Shown: positions 1 to 8,785, counted from the stretch's first letter. The stretch is DNA of 47,904 nucleotides from an uncultured Pelagibacteraceae bacterium (GCA_902599665.1 CACKGK010000010.1:1-47904), one strand, 5' to 3'. Numbers and translations: made by a program. The notes: generated by a model from the letters alone, not told the origin.

Positions 1-61
1 TCCATCCACCACTAATTGTAAAATACCTACAGTCGGTGGGACTATTATTAAAAATTCCTAA
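1..61 (+). CDS. anmK: C-terminal end of probable anhydro-N-acetylmuramic acid kinase (partial)
   Basis: Reading from base 2, an open frame runs off the left edge and ends at the TAA at 59-61. The 19 visible residues contain PSTTNCKIPTVGGTI. AnmK proteins typically end in a P-T/S-T-T-(3-4)-P-x-x-GG segment close to the stop, so this tail fits AnmK, which phosphorylates anhydroMurNAc during cell-wall recycling. The stop abuts the convergent hydrolase stop at 62. The call rests only on this short tail and would be settled by the sequence to the left. Confidence 0.5.
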   Translation, partial: PSTTNCKIPTVGGTIIKNS

Positions 62-727
62 TTAATATAAAGTAGTTTCTTTTTTTATATATTTATTTAA
101 AGATTTGATTAAAGCTAAATCATTTTTGGAGAAAAAATGATTTGCATCCTGAATAGATTCAAATTCAACTTTAATACCTTTTTGCTCACTTAGTCTTTTA
201 TTTAAATCATTTATATGCTCTATAGGAACTAGTTCATCTTTTTTTCCATATATCATTATACCAGATGTAGGACATGGTGACAAAAAAGAAAAATCATAAA
301 CATTTGGTTGTGGCGAAACTACTACAAACCTATTTATTTCTGGTCTCCTCATTAATAATTGCATTGCTATCAAAGATCCAAAAGAAAAACCTGAAATCCA
401 GCACTGGGAGTTATCAAAGTTTTCTCTTTCTAGCCAATCTAAGGCAGCTGCTGCATCTGCAAGCTCTCCCTGCCCATTATCAAATTCACCATCGCTTTTA
501 CCAACACCTCTAAAATTTACTCTACAAACTGAAAAATCGTTATCTACAAATGTTTGAAATATATTAACAACAATTTTATTGTTCATTGTTCCACCGTACT
601 GAGGATGAGGATGTAAAACTAATGCAATTGGTGAAGTATTTTTTTTACTTTTAAAATACTTAGCTTCTAGCCTTCCTGCTGGACCTGGAATAAATATTTC
701 TGCAATTTTATTATCAACTGGTGCCAT
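62..727 (-). CDS. Alpha/beta hydrolase, COG2945-like
   Basis: 221 aa, with no signal peptide, so cytoplasmic. An oxyanion/N-terminal strand segment LVLHPHPQYGGTM lies at about 37-48, a GFSFGS nucleophile elbow puts the catalytic Ser at 115, the acid is Asp164 (KKDELVP) and the His is His197 (DANHFF). The HPHPxxGGxMxN block is typical of small dienelactone-hydrolase-like proteins. The substrate is unknown, probably an ester or thioester. It diverges from iscR with about 130 bp between the start codons and converges on the probable anmK. The start at 727 is the only plausible one. Confidence 0.85.
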   Translation of the reverse strand: MAPVDNKIAEIFIPGPAGRLEAKYFKSKKNTSPIALVLHPHPQYGGTMNNKIVVNIFQTFVDNDFSVCRVNFRGVGKSDGEFDNGQGELADAAAALDWLERENFDNSQCWISGFSFGSLIAMQLLMRRPEINRFVVVSPQPNVYDFSFLSPCPTSGIMIYGKKDELVPIEHINDLNKRLSEQKGIKVEFESIQDANHFFSKNDLALIKSLNKYIKKETTLY

Positions 728-804
728 TGATTATTAATCTCAAAAAAAAATTAGTTTTTTCTATCAAAATTGAGTGACAAAATGCAAGTTTTTAAATAGC
801 AATT

Positions 805-829
805 AATCTTGACTAAAATAGTCGGATAT
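805..829 (+). promoter_or_regulatory. IscR type-1-like operator upstream of iscR-suf
   Basis: The 25-bp site is centred on the dyad TGACTAAAATAGTCGGATAT (810-829). By eye it agrees with the published E. coli IscR type-1 consensus at 22 of 25 positions, including both half-sites GACT and AGTC with a 5-base A/T centre. It overlaps the predicted -35 and reaches the -10, the expected geometry for repression by [2Fe-2S]-IscR. The downstream gene encodes IscR itself, so autoregulation is the natural reading. Confidence 0.8.
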
Positions 830-836
830 ATATAAG
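809..836 (+). promoter_or_regulatory. Predicted sigma-70 promoter of the iscR-suf operon
   Basis: TTGACT at 809-814 and TATAAG at 831-836 are separated by 16 bp, about 20 bp before the iscR ATG at 857. Alternative TATATA boxes start at 827 and 829 with shorter spacing. The -35 lies inside the IscR operator. The predicted transcript leader is only about 15 bases. Confidence 0.6.
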
Positions 837-856
837 TCGCGTCAAATGGGGAAAAT

Positions 857-1279
857 ATGAAACTATCAAGTAGAGGTAGATATGCTGTAATGGCTCTAGC
901 AGATTTAGCTAAATTTAACTTAAATGAGCCAGTATCTTTAAGAGACATATCTTTAAGACAAGGCATATCCCTTGTTTACCTAGAACAATTATTTTCAAAG
1001 TTAAAAAAAAACCACATAGTTAAAAGTGTTAGAGGAAATAAAGGAGGTTATATTTTATCAAAACAAGCCTCAGAGATAAAAATTTCAGATGTATTTATTG
1101 CAGTTGATGAGAAAGTTAAAACGATTGGTTGTGAAAAGCATTCTGAAAGTGGTTGCAATGGAAAGTCGTCAAAGTGTATCACTCATGATTTATGGGATGA
1201 GCTAGAAGATTATATAAATAATTTTTTCCAGCAAAAAACATTAAACGATTTAATTAATAAGAGAACTTTAAATGGATAA
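857..1279 (+). CDS. iscR: Iron-sulfur cluster regulator IscR (Rrf2 family)
   Basis: 140 aa, a full-length Rrf2 repressor. The N-terminal winged helix-turn-helix begins [18 protein letters not shown] and includes the recognition region around 28-60. The cluster-binding loop has Cys92, Cys100 and Cys107 followed by His110, matching the Cys/Cys/Cys/His ligand set of E. coli IscR (92/98/104/107) with slightly longer spacing. It is expected to sense Fe-S status and repress the suf operon through the operator at 805-829. It heads the operon and overlaps sufB by 8 bases. Confidence 0.93.
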   Translation: MKLSSRGRYAVMALADLAKFNLNEPVSLRDISLRQGISLVYLEQLFSKLKKNHIVKSVRGNKGGYILSKQASEIKISDVFIAVDEKVKTIGCEKHSESGCNGKSSKCITHDLWDELEDYINNFFQQKTLNDLINKRTLNG

Positions 1280-2714
1280 CAGACAAAAAGAAATTGATAA
1301 TTTAAAAGATTATAAATACGGTTTTACAACTGATATTGAAAATACAAAAGCTCCTAGGGGTTTAAATAAGGATGTAATTAAATTTATCTCTAATATTAAA
1401 AAAGAACCTCAGTGGATGCTTGATTTTAGGTTAAAAGCTTATGATAGATTTAAGCAGTTAAAAGAACCAGATTGGCAAAAACCAAAGTATCCAAAAATAG
1501 ATTTCCAAGATTTATATTACTATTCAGCACCCAAAAGCATGAAAGATAAACCAAAAAATTTAGATGATTTAGATCCTAAACTTTTGGAAACTTATAAAAA
1601 ATTAGGTATTCCACTTCAAGAGCAAAAAAGACTTAATGGTATAGCAGTTGATGCAGTATTTGACTCTGTTTCTGTTGCAACTACATTCAGAGAGGAGCTT
1701 ACAAAACAAGGAATTATTTTCTGCCCTATATCAGAAGCTATACAAAATCATCCCGAGTTAGTAAAAAAATATTTAGGTTCAGTAATCCCATTAACAGACC
1801 ATTTTTTTGCAACTCTAAATTCTGCAGTTTTTACTGATGGATCATTTGCTTACATACCCGAAGGTGTACGATGCCCAATGGAGCTTTCAACATACTTTAG
1901 AATAAACGCATCTAATACAGGTCAATTCGAAAGAACATTAATTGTTGCTGATAAGGGAAGCTATGTAAGTTATTTGGAAGGTTGTACAGCTCCAATGAGA
2001 GATGAAAATCAGTTACATGCCGCAAATGTTGAATTAGTTGCATTAGATGATGCGGAGATAAAATATTCTACAGTTCAGAATTGGTATCCTGGGGACAAAG
2101 ATGGAAAAGGTGGAATTTATAATTTTGTTACAAAGCGTGGTTTATGTAAAGGAAAGAACTCCAAAATCTCATGGACGCAAGTCGAAACTGGTTCTGCTAT
2201 TACTTGGAAATATCCAAGTTGTATTTTAAAAGGTGATAATTCTGTTGGTGAATTTTACTCAATAGCAATTACAAATAATCATCAAAAAGCAGATACTGGA
2301 ACTAAAATGATTCATTTAGGAAAAAATACTAAAAGCAAAATAATATCAAAGGGTATAAGCGCTGGTCACTCAGATATGACTTACAGAGGGTTAGTTGATA
2401 TCTCTCCAAAAGCTGCAAATTCCAACAATTATACCCAATGTGACTCTTTATTAATGGGTAACAAATGTGGGGCGCATACAGTTCCGTATATCAAAAACAA
2501 AAATTCAGAATCAAATATTGCTCATGAAGCAACAACATCAAAGATTAGTGAAGAGCAGCTACATTACTGTCAACAAAGAGGTTTGAGTGCCGAAGAGGCA
2601 GTAGGGTTAATTGTTAATGGATTTTGTAAAGAGGTATTACAACAATTACCAATGGAATTTGCCGTAGAGGCTCAAAAACTAGTTGGTATCAGCTTAGAAG
2701 GTAGTGTCGGTTAA
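1272..2714 (+). CDS. sufB: Fe-S cluster assembly scaffold SufB
   Basis: 480 aa, close to the usual length. SufB, SufC and SufD form the cytoplasmic SufBC2D scaffold on which Fe-S clusters are built. The family block [17 protein letters not shown] (about 387-403) is present, with Cys399 equivalent to the essential E. coli Cys405, followed by [20 protein letters not shown]. The start overlaps the end of iscR by 8 bases, and the stop overlaps the sufC start (TAATG), implying translational coupling. Confidence 0.97.
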   Translation: MDNRQKEIDNLKDYKYGFTTDIENTKAPRGLNKDVIKFISNIKKEPQWMLDFRLKAYDRFKQLKEPDWQKPKYPKIDFQDLYYYSAPKSMKDKPKNLDDLDPKLLETYKKLGIPLQEQKRLNGIAVDAVFDSVSVATTFREELTKQGIIFCPISEAIQNHPELVKKYLGSVIPLTDHFFATLNSAVFTDGSFAYIPEGVRCPMELSTYFRINASNTGQFERTLIVADKGSYVSYLEGCTAPMRDENQLHAANVELVALDDAEIKYSTVQNWYPGDKDGKGGIYNFVTKRGLCKGKNSKISWTQVETGSAITWKYPSCILKGDNSVGEFYSIAITNNHQKADTGTKMIHLGKNTKSKIISKGISAGHSDMTYRGLVDISPKAANSNNYTQCDSLLMGNKCGAHTVPYIKNKNSESNIAHEATTSKISEEQLHYCQQRGLSAEEAVGLIVNGFCKEVLQQLPMEFAVEAQKLVGISLEGSVG

Positions 2715-3448
2715 TGTTAAAAATAAATAAATTAAATGCAAAAATTGATAGTAAAGAAATTTTAAAAGAGTTTTCTTTAAATATAAATCCTGGAGAAGTC
2801 CACGCTATTATGGGTCCAAATGGATCTGGTAAAAGTACATTATCAAATATTTTGTCAGGTAAAAAAGGATATGAAGTTTCAGGGGAAGTACTTTTTGAAG
2901 AAAAAGATTTGTTTGAGCTTGAAACAGAGGAAAGAGCTCATAAAGGTATTTTTCTTGCCTTTCAATATCCATTAGAAATTCCAGGTGTAAATACGAATAT
3001 ATTCCTAAAAACTTCGTTAAATGCAGTAAGGAAAGCAAGAGGTGAGAAAGAGCTTGATGCAATAGAATTTTTAAAATTAGTAAAGGAAAAATCTAAAGAA
3101 CTTAAATTTGATGAAGAAAAATTGAACAGACAACTAAATGTTGGCTTTTCAGGTGGAGAGAAAAAGAAAAATGAAATTTTGCAAATGTCATTATTAGCTC
3201 CTAAATTATCAATTTTAGATGAAACAGATTCAGGTCTAGATATTGATGCACTTAAAATTGTAGCTGATGGAGTTAATACATTAAGAGATAATAAAAATTC
3301 ATTTTTAATAATTACACATTACCAAAGATTACTTGATTATATCAAACCAGATTTTGTACATGTTTTAATGGATGGAAAAATTGTAAAATCTGGCGGCGCA
3401 GAATTAGCCTTTGAATTAGAAAAAAAGGGGTATGAAAATTTTCATTAG
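2714..3448 (+). CDS. sufC: Fe-S assembly ATPase SufC
   Basis: 244 aa, an ABC-type ATPase of the SufBCD complex. Walker A GPNGSGKST is at 34-42, the SufC-type signature FSGGEKKK at 145-152, Walker B LSILDE at 165-170 followed by the SufC hallmark TDSGLDIDAL, and the switch His at 202. There is no membrane segment, consistent with an assembly rather than a transport role. It is coupled to sufB by a 1-base overlap, and sufD starts at the next base after its stop. Confidence 0.97.
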   Translation: MLKINKLNAKIDSKEILKEFSLNINPGEVHAIMGPNGSGKSTLSNILSGKKGYEVSGEVLFEEKDLFELETEERAHKGIFLAFQYPLEIPGVNTNIFLKTSLNAVRKARGEKELDAIEFLKLVKEKSKELKFDEEKLNRQLNVGFSGGEKKKNEILQMSLLAPKLSILDETDSGLDIDALKIVADGVNTLRDNKNSFLIITHYQRLLDYIKPDFVHVLMDGKIVKSGGAELAFELEKKGYENFH

Positions 3449-4696
3449 ATGAAAGAACAATTACAAAAAGATTTTGATAATACTATTAAAAATTTAACTT
3501 TATCTCAGAGAGATATTGAAATAAAAAAATTTTATTTAGATAATTTTATTAATAAAGGTTTTCCAAATAGAAAAGAAGAAGACTGGAAATTTTCTGATCT
3601 TAACCAAATAATAAAAAAAAATATTGGAGAGCTAAGCTTTTACAGCGACTATACATCTACAAATAAAGTTGATACTTCTGCATTCGTAGATGGGCTAGAG
3701 CATAACAAAATAGTATTTATAAATGGAAGAATAGAAAAAATTGAGTTTGACTATGAAAAAAAAGACCAAATAGAAATAATTGATCAGTCCGAAACTATTA
3801 ATAAATTCAATAATAATAGCTCTTTATCCGACTTAAATAGTGCTTTCACCAATAAGTCTTTTAAAATAGTGGTTAAAAAGGGTTATCAATTAATAAAGCC
3901 TCTTATTATCTATCATACAACTAACTCTAAAATCTGGTCTAAAAATATTAATTTAAGATTAAATTTTGAATTATACGAGAATAGTTCATTAAGATTAATT
4001 GATTTATTCAGGGATACTTCAGAAAAAAATTTCTTAAATATTTTTTACAACTTTGATTTAAAAGAAAATTCTATTTTAAAAAATTACAAAGTAGATAAAT
4101 TTGAAAATAAAAATATTAAGTATTCCTTCAATAATATTGAGCAAGATAAAAACAGTATTTCAGAAACATTCATTTTATCTTCAGGATCAAATTTTTGTAA
4201 GAATGAGATTAATTGTAACTTAAATGGAGAATATTCATCAGCTTTTGTGAATGGTGTTTTTTCTATAAATAATAACAAGCATCATGAAATTAGAACAATC
4301 ATAAATCACTTAACTGAAAATACAAAAAGTTATCAACTTATAAAAAGCGTTTTAGAAGATAGTTCTAGAGCAGTATATCAAGGTAAAATATTTGTTAACT
4401 CACAAGCACAAAAAACAGATGGCTATCAGCTAAGTAAAGCAATATTGTTAAATAAAGACTCTGAGTTTAATGCTAAACCAGAGTTAGAGATTTATGCAGA
4501 TGACGTAAAATGTTCGCATGGTTCTGCATCAGGAAGTCTCAATGAGGACTCGATATTTTATTTAATGTCGAGAGGATTAAATTATCAACAGTCGAGAGAA
4601 CTTTTGATAAATGGTTTTCTGTTAGATGTTGTGGAAAAAATTACAGACCCAGAAGTAAAAAATTTAATTAAAAATATGATCGGAATTAAGGAATGA
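3449..4696 (+). CDS. sufD: Fe-S assembly protein SufD
   Basis: 415 aa. The N-terminal helical part contains FPNRKEEDWKFSDL, typical of SufD. The C-terminal beta-helix ends in the SufB/SufD family block KCSHGSASGSLNEDSIFYL followed by MSRGLNYQQSRELLINGF. The central part is asparagine- and lysine-rich and little conserved, as is common in AT-rich genomes. It partners SufB in the scaffold and is needed for iron entry. The stop overlaps the sufS start as ATGA. Confidence 0.94.
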   Translation: MKEQLQKDFDNTIKNLTLSQRDIEIKKFYLDNFINKGFPNRKEEDWKFSDLNQIIKKNIGELSFYSDYTSTNKVDTSAFVDGLEHNKIVFINGRIEKIEFDYEKKDQIEIIDQSETINKFNNNSSLSDLNSAFTNKSFKIVVKKGYQLIKPLIIYHTTNSKIWSKNINLRLNFELYENSSLRLIDLFRDTSEKNFLNIFYNFDLKENSILKNYKVDKFENKNIKYSFNNIEQDKNSISETFILSSGSNFCKNEINCNLNGEYSSAFVNGVFSINNNKHHEIRTIINHLTENTKSYQLIKSVLEDSSRAVYQGKIFVNSQAQKTDGYQLSKAILLNKDSEFNAKPELEIYADDVKCSHGSASGSLNEDSIFYLMSRGLNYQQSRELLINGFLLDVVEKITDPEVKNLIKNMIGIKE

Positions 4697-5913
4697 AAAT
4701 AGAGAATATAAAAGACGAGTTTCCAATATTTGATGAAAAAATTCAAAACAATGATTTAGTCTATTTAGATAGCGCTAACTCATCACAAAAACCAAAAGTT
4801 GTAGCTGATAAAATAAATGAATTTTACACTAAACAATTTTCAAATGTTGGAAGGAGTGTGCACTATTTAGCAGTTGCAGCGACAAACTTATATGAAAATA
4901 CAAGATCTTCTGTTCAAAAATACATTAATGCTAAAGATAAAAATGAGATAGTTTTTACAAAAGGAGCAACTGAGGCATTAAATTTAGTAGCTAATACTCT
5001 TGGGCAAAAATACCTTGATGAGGGTGATGAAATTTTAATTACAGAGCTAGAACATCATTCAAACTATGTGCCTTGGCATTTCTTAAGAAAATCAAAAAAT
5101 ATTAAAATCAATTTTGCAGAGGTAAATGATAACGGAGACATTTCTCTGGAAGATATTGAAAAAAAAATAACCTCTAAGACCAAAGTAATTGCAATTACTC
5201 ATTTATCTAATGTTACAGGAGCAATATTGCCTGTTAAAGAAATAACAGATTTAGCACACTCCAAAGGGATAATAGTTGTAATTGATGGTTGTCAGGGGGC
5301 TCCTCATCTTAAATTAGATATGCAAGATTTAGACTGCGATTTTTATGCAATATCATGTCATAAAATGTACGGACCTACTGGATTAGGTGTTTTATATGGT
5401 AAAAAAAAGTGGTTAGAAGAACTTCCACCCTACCAAGGTGGAGGTGGAATGATCAGAGAAGTTAAAAAAAATGAAATATCTTATAGTGATTTACCAAATA
5501 AATATGAGGCTGGGACCATGGCCACAGCCCAAGTTATTGCATTTGATCAGTCAATAAAGTTTATGGAGAGTATTGGTATAGAGAATATCATGAAACATGA
5601 AGCTGATTTAGTTGAGTATGGTCAAGAGCTATTACAAAAAAATAATTCAGTTAAATTAATTGGTAATCCAAAAAACAAAGGCGGAGTTTTATCCTTTACA
5701 TTGGAGGGTGTTCATCCACATGATATTGCAACAATACTTGATGAAGACGGAGTTGCGATAAGAGCAGGCCATCATTGTTGTCAAATATTACATGATAAAT
5801 TAAATATACCTGCTAGTGCGAGAGCGTCGGTTGGAATTTATAATACTAAAGATGACTTAGATAAACTAAATGAATCTATTAATAATTGTAAAAAAATATT
5901 TAATTTAAAATGA
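4693..5913 (+). CDS. sufS: Cysteine desulfurase SufS (group II)
   Basis: 406 aa PLP enzyme that removes sulfur from cysteine for Fe-S assembly. The PLP lysine is Lys224 in ISCHKMYGPTG, the cofactor-stacking His is in ELEHHSNYVPW (121-122), and the catalytic Cys is most likely Cys362 in RAGHHCCQ. A second Cys, 363, sits next to it, unlike E. coli SufS. The group II enzyme type and the adjacent SufU suggest sulfur is handed over through SufU. It overlaps both neighbours by 4 bases (ATGA). Confidence 0.96.
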   Translation: MKIENIKDEFPIFDEKIQNNDLVYLDSANSSQKPKVVADKINEFYTKQFSNVGRSVHYLAVAATNLYENTRSSVQKYINAKDKNEIVFTKGATEALNLVANTLGQKYLDEGDEILITELEHHSNYVPWHFLRKSKNIKINFAEVNDNGDISLEDIEKKITSKTKVIAITHLSNVTGAILPVKEITDLAHSKGIIVVIDGCQGAPHLKLDMQDLDCDFYAISCHKMYGPTGLGVLYGKKKWLEELPPYQGGGGMIREVKKNEISYSDLPNKYEAGTMATAQVIAFDQSIKFMESIGIENIMKHEADLVEYGQELLQKNNSVKLIGNPKNKGGVLSFTLEGVHPHDIATILDEDGVAIRAGHHCCQILHDKLNIPASARASVGIYNTKDDLDKLNESINNCKKIFNLK

Positions 5914-6374
5914 ACTTAAAAGAACTTTATCAAGAAATTATTTTAGAACATGGAAAAAATCCAAGGAATCTTGGAAAAGTACATGAGTTTAATAAAGATG
6001 CAAAAGGTCATAACCCTTTATGTGGAGACAATGTTCATGTTTATCTTAAGTTAAATGGACAAAAAATAGTTGAGGATATTTCATTTGAGGGAAGTGGATG
6101 CGCTATTTCAATGGCATCAGCCTCAATCATGACTGATTTAATTAAAGGCAAAAATGAACACGAGGCTAAAGAGATAGTTGAAGATTTTTTAGGAATGATA
6201 AAAGAAAATCCAGACTTAAAATCAGAATACTTAAATGAAGATGAGAAAACTAAATTAATGTGTTTATCTGGTGTTAAACAATATCCAATGAGAGTTAAGT
6301 GTGCAACATTATCGTGGCATACTTTTACATCTGCAATGGATAACTCAAAGGAAATCACTAATACCGAGTCATAA
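5910..6374 (+). CDS. sufU: SufU-type sulfur acceptor / NifU-like protein
   Basis: 154 aa. Zinc/sulfur ligands typical of SufU are present: Cys38 and Asp40 (NPLCGD), Cys64 (GSGCAISMAS) and Cys131 (VKCATLSW). The segment between Cys64 and Cys131 is long, as in SufU and unlike the shorter IscU. Known SufU proteins bind zinc and take persulfide from SufS. No SufE gene lies nearby, so this is the likely SufS partner here. It follows sufS with a 4-base overlap. Confidence 0.9.
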   Translation: MNLKELYQEIILEHGKNPRNLGKVHEFNKDAKGHNPLCGDNVHVYLKLNGQKIVEDISFEGSGCAISMASASIMTDLIKGKNEHEAKEIVEDFLGMIKENPDLKSEYLNEDEKTKLMCLSGVKQYPMRVKCATLSWHTFTSAMDNSKEITNTES

Positions 6375-6378
6375 CTTT

Positions 6379-6675
6379 ATGGAATTAAAAGAAAAAGTAA
6401 TTGAAGAAATAAAAAAAATTTATGATCCTGAAATACCAGTAAATATTTACGAACTTGGATTAATTTATGATATTTATGTAGATGGAAAAAATATAAGTGT
6501 AAAAATGACATTAACAACTCCAAACTGTCCGGTTGCAGAAAGTTTGCCAAAAGAAGTTAAAGATAGTATTATGAAATTAGATGAGGTAGATAAAGTAGAT
6601 TTAGATCTAGTTTGGGAACCACCATGGGATAAGTCCATGATGTCAGAGGCAGCAAAATTAGAATTAAACTTATGA
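6379..6675 (+). CDS. sufT: SufT-type MIP18/DUF59 Fe-S maturation protein
   Basis: 98 aa from the ATG at 6379, four bases after the sufU stop. An upstream in-frame start at 6301 would lie inside sufU and add unrelated residues, so it was rejected. The MIP18 core shows DPEIPVNIYELGLIYDI (about 16-32) and the conserved TTPNCPVAE with Cys50. SufT proteins act as auxiliary factors in maturation of [4Fe-4S] proteins. The stop overlaps the sufA start (ATGA), which supports operon membership. Confidence 0.9.
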   Translation: MELKEKVIEEIKKIYDPEIPVNIYELGLIYDIYVDGKNISVKMTLTTPNCPVAESLPKEVKDSIMKLDEVDKVDLDLVWEPPWDKSMMSEAAKLELNL

Positions 6676-7007
6676 CAAAACAAGTTATATCATTAAGTGA
6701 TCAAGCAGCAGATAGGATAAAAGAAATTATGTCTTCTGCTGACAATGAGTCTATTGGTGTTAGAGTTGGAGTAAAATCCGGTGGATGCGCAGGAATGTCT
6801 TATATCATGGAATACACCAAGGAAATAAACCCTAACGATGAAGTCATTGAGGATAAAGGAGTAAAAGTATTCATTGATCCAGCAGCAGTAATGTATCTTT
6901 TTGGAACTGAGATGGATTACAAAAAAGAAGAATTTTCATCACAATTTGTTTTTAACAATCCAAATGAAACTGAAAGATGCGGTTGCGGAGAGTCTTTTAA
7001 AATTTAA
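6672..7007 (+). CDS. sufA: A-type Fe-S carrier SufA/IscA/ErpA
   Basis: 111 aa. All three ligand cysteines of the A-type carrier family are present: Cys39 in SGGCAGMSY, and Cys103 and Cys105 in ERCGCGESF. The GGCAGM and CGCGESF motifs are diagnostic. It carries Fe-S clusters from the SufBCD scaffold to target proteins. SufA, IscA and ErpA cannot be separated by motif; the suf operon position favours SufA. It is the last gene of the operon. No strong terminator follows, only a weak ATTGGT/ACCAAT dyad. Confidence 0.93.
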   Translation: MTKQVISLSDQAADRIKEIMSSADNESIGVRVGVKSGGCAGMSYIMEYTKEINPNDEVIEDKGVKVFIDPAAVMYLFGTEMDYKKEEFSSQFVFNNPNETERCGCGESFKI

Positions 7008-7011
7008 TTAA

Positions 7012-7149
7012 TTATTGGTAATAAGAAATAAACCAATATTGGCCTCTCTTATTCATAGAATAAGTTTTATTTTTTCTACGCTTAGGCTTCCTAATTTCAA
7101 GTTTTTTATAACCAATTATATACTTTAAAGTTGATATGAACTTAGTCAT
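7012..7149 (-). CDS. Possible small basic protein (45 aa)
   Basis: An ATG at 7149 opens 45 codons ending in TAA at 7012. The peptide is strongly basic, with KKLEIRKPKRRKNK in the middle and an aromatic tail (YWFISYY). There is an AAAGG 1 to 2 bases before the ATG, which is too close for a good ribosome binding site. It lies in the spacer between the convergent sufA and glnA genes and reads away from the glnA 3' hairpin. No family is recognised. It may be a chance frame. Confidence 0.35.
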   Translation of the reverse strand: MTKFISTLKYIIGYKKLEIRKPKRRKNKTYSMNKRGQYWFISYYQ

Positions 7150-7189
7150 ACCTTTAATTAACAAAATTAAATTAAATTAGAATTCTAAT

Positions 7190-7224
7190 ATGGGAATACC
7201 TGCTATTACTGCAGGTAATCCCAT
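7190..7224 (-). terminator. Hairpin at the 3' end of glnA
   Basis: A nearly perfect inverted repeat, ATGGGAATACCTGC (7190-7203) and GCAGGTAATCCCAT (7211-7224), has a 7-base loop and one A-A mismatch. It begins 13 bases after the glnA stop reading on the minus strand. It is not followed by a clean U-run, so it may be a weak terminator or a 3'-end stabilising hairpin. Confidence 0.65.
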
Positions 7225-7236
7225 AAAATAAGATTT

Positions 7237-8643
7237 TTAACAGCTATAATACATGTCGAATTCAATAGGGTGCGGCGTATGTTCAAAATTATGAATTTCT
7301 TCATATTTAAGTTCTATGTACGCATCTATTTGATCATCAGTAAATACATTACCTTGAGTTAAGAAACTTCTATCCTTATCCAAAGCCTCCATTGCCTCTC
7401 TTAAAGAACCGCAAACAGTTGGCACTTTTTTAACTTGCTTTTCTGATAAAGCATAAAGGTCTTTGTCGAACGATTTACCTGGATCAATTTTATTTTTTAT
7501 TCCATCAATTCCAGCCATAAGCATAGAAGCAAATGTTAAATATGGATTTCCTGATGCATCTGGGAATCTTATTTCACATCTTGCACCTTTTTTACTTAAT
7601 GTGATTGGAATTCTGCATGATGCTGATCTGTTTCTTGCAGAATATGCAAGTAAAACTGGAGCCTCAAATCCGGGTATTAATCTTTTGTAACTATTTGTAG
7701 TAGCATTAGCAAATGCATTAATCGCTTTTGCATGCTTTAATACTCCACCAATATAGTAAAGAGCAGTTTGTGATAATCCAGCATATTTGTTTCCAGAAAA
7801 TACCGGAGTTTTCCCTTTCCAAATTGATTGGTGAGTATGCATGCCAGAACCATTGTCTCCTTTAACAGGCTTAGGCATAAAAGTTGCAGTTTTACCAAAA
7901 GAGTGAGAAACCATTTGAACTACATATTTATATAGTTGAACGTTGTCTGCTTGATTAACTAAAGTTCCAAATAACATTCCAAGTTCATGTTGACTTGGAG
8001 CAACTTCATGGTGGTGTTTTTCTACAGTAATTCCAACATCTCTTAGTCCTTTAAGATATTCACCTCTCATATCTTGAGCACTATCTACTGGTGGTACAGG
8101 AAAATATCCTCCTTTAACTCCAGGTCTATGACCCATGTTTCCATTGTCGTAAGATTTTCCGGAGTTATAAGGACCTTCTGTACTATCAATTGAAAAACTT
8201 GTTTCATTCATATCGTTTTTAATTCTTACATCATCAAAAACGAAAAATTCAGGCTCTGGCCCAAAGTAAGCTGTATCACCTATACCTGTTTTCTTTAAAT
8301 AAGCTTCAGCTTTTTTTGCAATTCCTCTTGGATCTCTTTCATATGGATCTCTCTTAACTGCATCTAAAATATCGCAAAATAAAATTAATGTATTATGAGA
8401 TGTATAGGGATCTATTACTTTTCTACTTAAATCAGGCTTTAATATCATGTCAGACTCATTAATTGCTTTCCATCCTGCAATTGACGATCCATCAAAAAAT
8501 ACACCGTCATTTAACATTCCTTCATCTACGATAGTTGTATCCATTGTTAAATGTTGAAGTTTACCCCTTGGGTCTGTAAATCTAAGATCCACAAACTCAA
8601 TATTCTTAGACTTAATTAATTTTAGTACGTCCTTAGCGCTCAT
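7237..8643 (-). CDS. glnA: Type I glutamine synthetase
   Basis: 468 aa, the standard GS-I length. It makes glutamine from glutamate, ammonia and ATP as a dodecamer. It shows the beta-grasp start (VDLRFTDPRGKLQH), GPEPEFFVFD at 128-137, HHHEVAPSQHE at 210-220, the ATP-binding KGDNGSGMHTHQS and the NRSASCRIP latch. The adenylylation tyrosine Tyr397 (KDLYALS) is at the same position as in E. coli, so the GlnE target is retained. TAGGAGAT precedes the ATG. It is monocistronic and divergent from the YbaK-type gene. Confidence 0.97.
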   Translation of the reverse strand: MSAKDVLKLIKSKNIEFVDLRFTDPRGKLQHLTMDTTIVDEGMLNDGVFFDGSSIAGWKAINESDMILKPDLSRKVIDPYTSHNTLILFCDILDAVKRDPYERDPRGIAKKAEAYLKKTGIGDTAYFGPEPEFFVFDDVRIKNDMNETSFSIDSTEGPYNSGKSYDNGNMGHRPGVKGGYFPVPPVDSAQDMRGEYLKGLRDVGITVEKHHHEVAPSQHELGMLFGTLVNQADNVQLYKYVVQMVSHSFGKTATFMPKPVKGDNGSGMHTHQSIWKGKTPVFSGNKYAGLSQTALYYIGGVLKHAKAINAFANATTNSYKRLIPGFEAPVLLAYSARNRSASCRIPITLSKKGARCEIRFPDASGNPYLTFASMLMAGIDGIKNKIDPGKSFDKDLYALSEKQVKKVPTVCGSLREAMEALDKDRSFLTQGNVFTDDQIDAYIELKYEEIHNFEHTPHPIEFDMYYSC

Positions 8644-8736
8644 ATTATCTCCTATAAATTTTCTTGTTCTCTTATCAGTTAAGAAAAGATAAATAATGTC
8701 TATAAAATAGATATCACTTATGCTTTTTTTACATGT

Positions 8737-8766
8737 ATATTAACCTTAAAAATCGCAATTTTTCAA
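8737..8766 (-). promoter_or_regulatory. Candidate glnA promoter
   Basis: On the minus strand TTGAAA (8761-8766) and TAATAT (8737-8742) are 18 bases apart. The implied leader before the glnA ATG is about 85 to 90 bases and contains short dyads (TCTATTTTATAGA). I did not recognise the glutamine-binding glnA RNA motif. AT-rich DNA makes such boxes common, so this is tentative. Confidence 0.35.
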
Positions 8767-8785
8767 TCAATCAAGAGTTGTACTA

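Noticed and set aside
6301..6378. Upstream in-frame start for sufT
   Set aside because: It lies in the sufU coding region and would add residues not found in the MIP18 family; ATG 6379 fits the family start.
7010..7045. Terminator after sufA (ATTGGT/ACCAAT dyad)
   Set aside because: The stem is six A/T-rich pairs with a 12-base loop and no T run, too weak to call.
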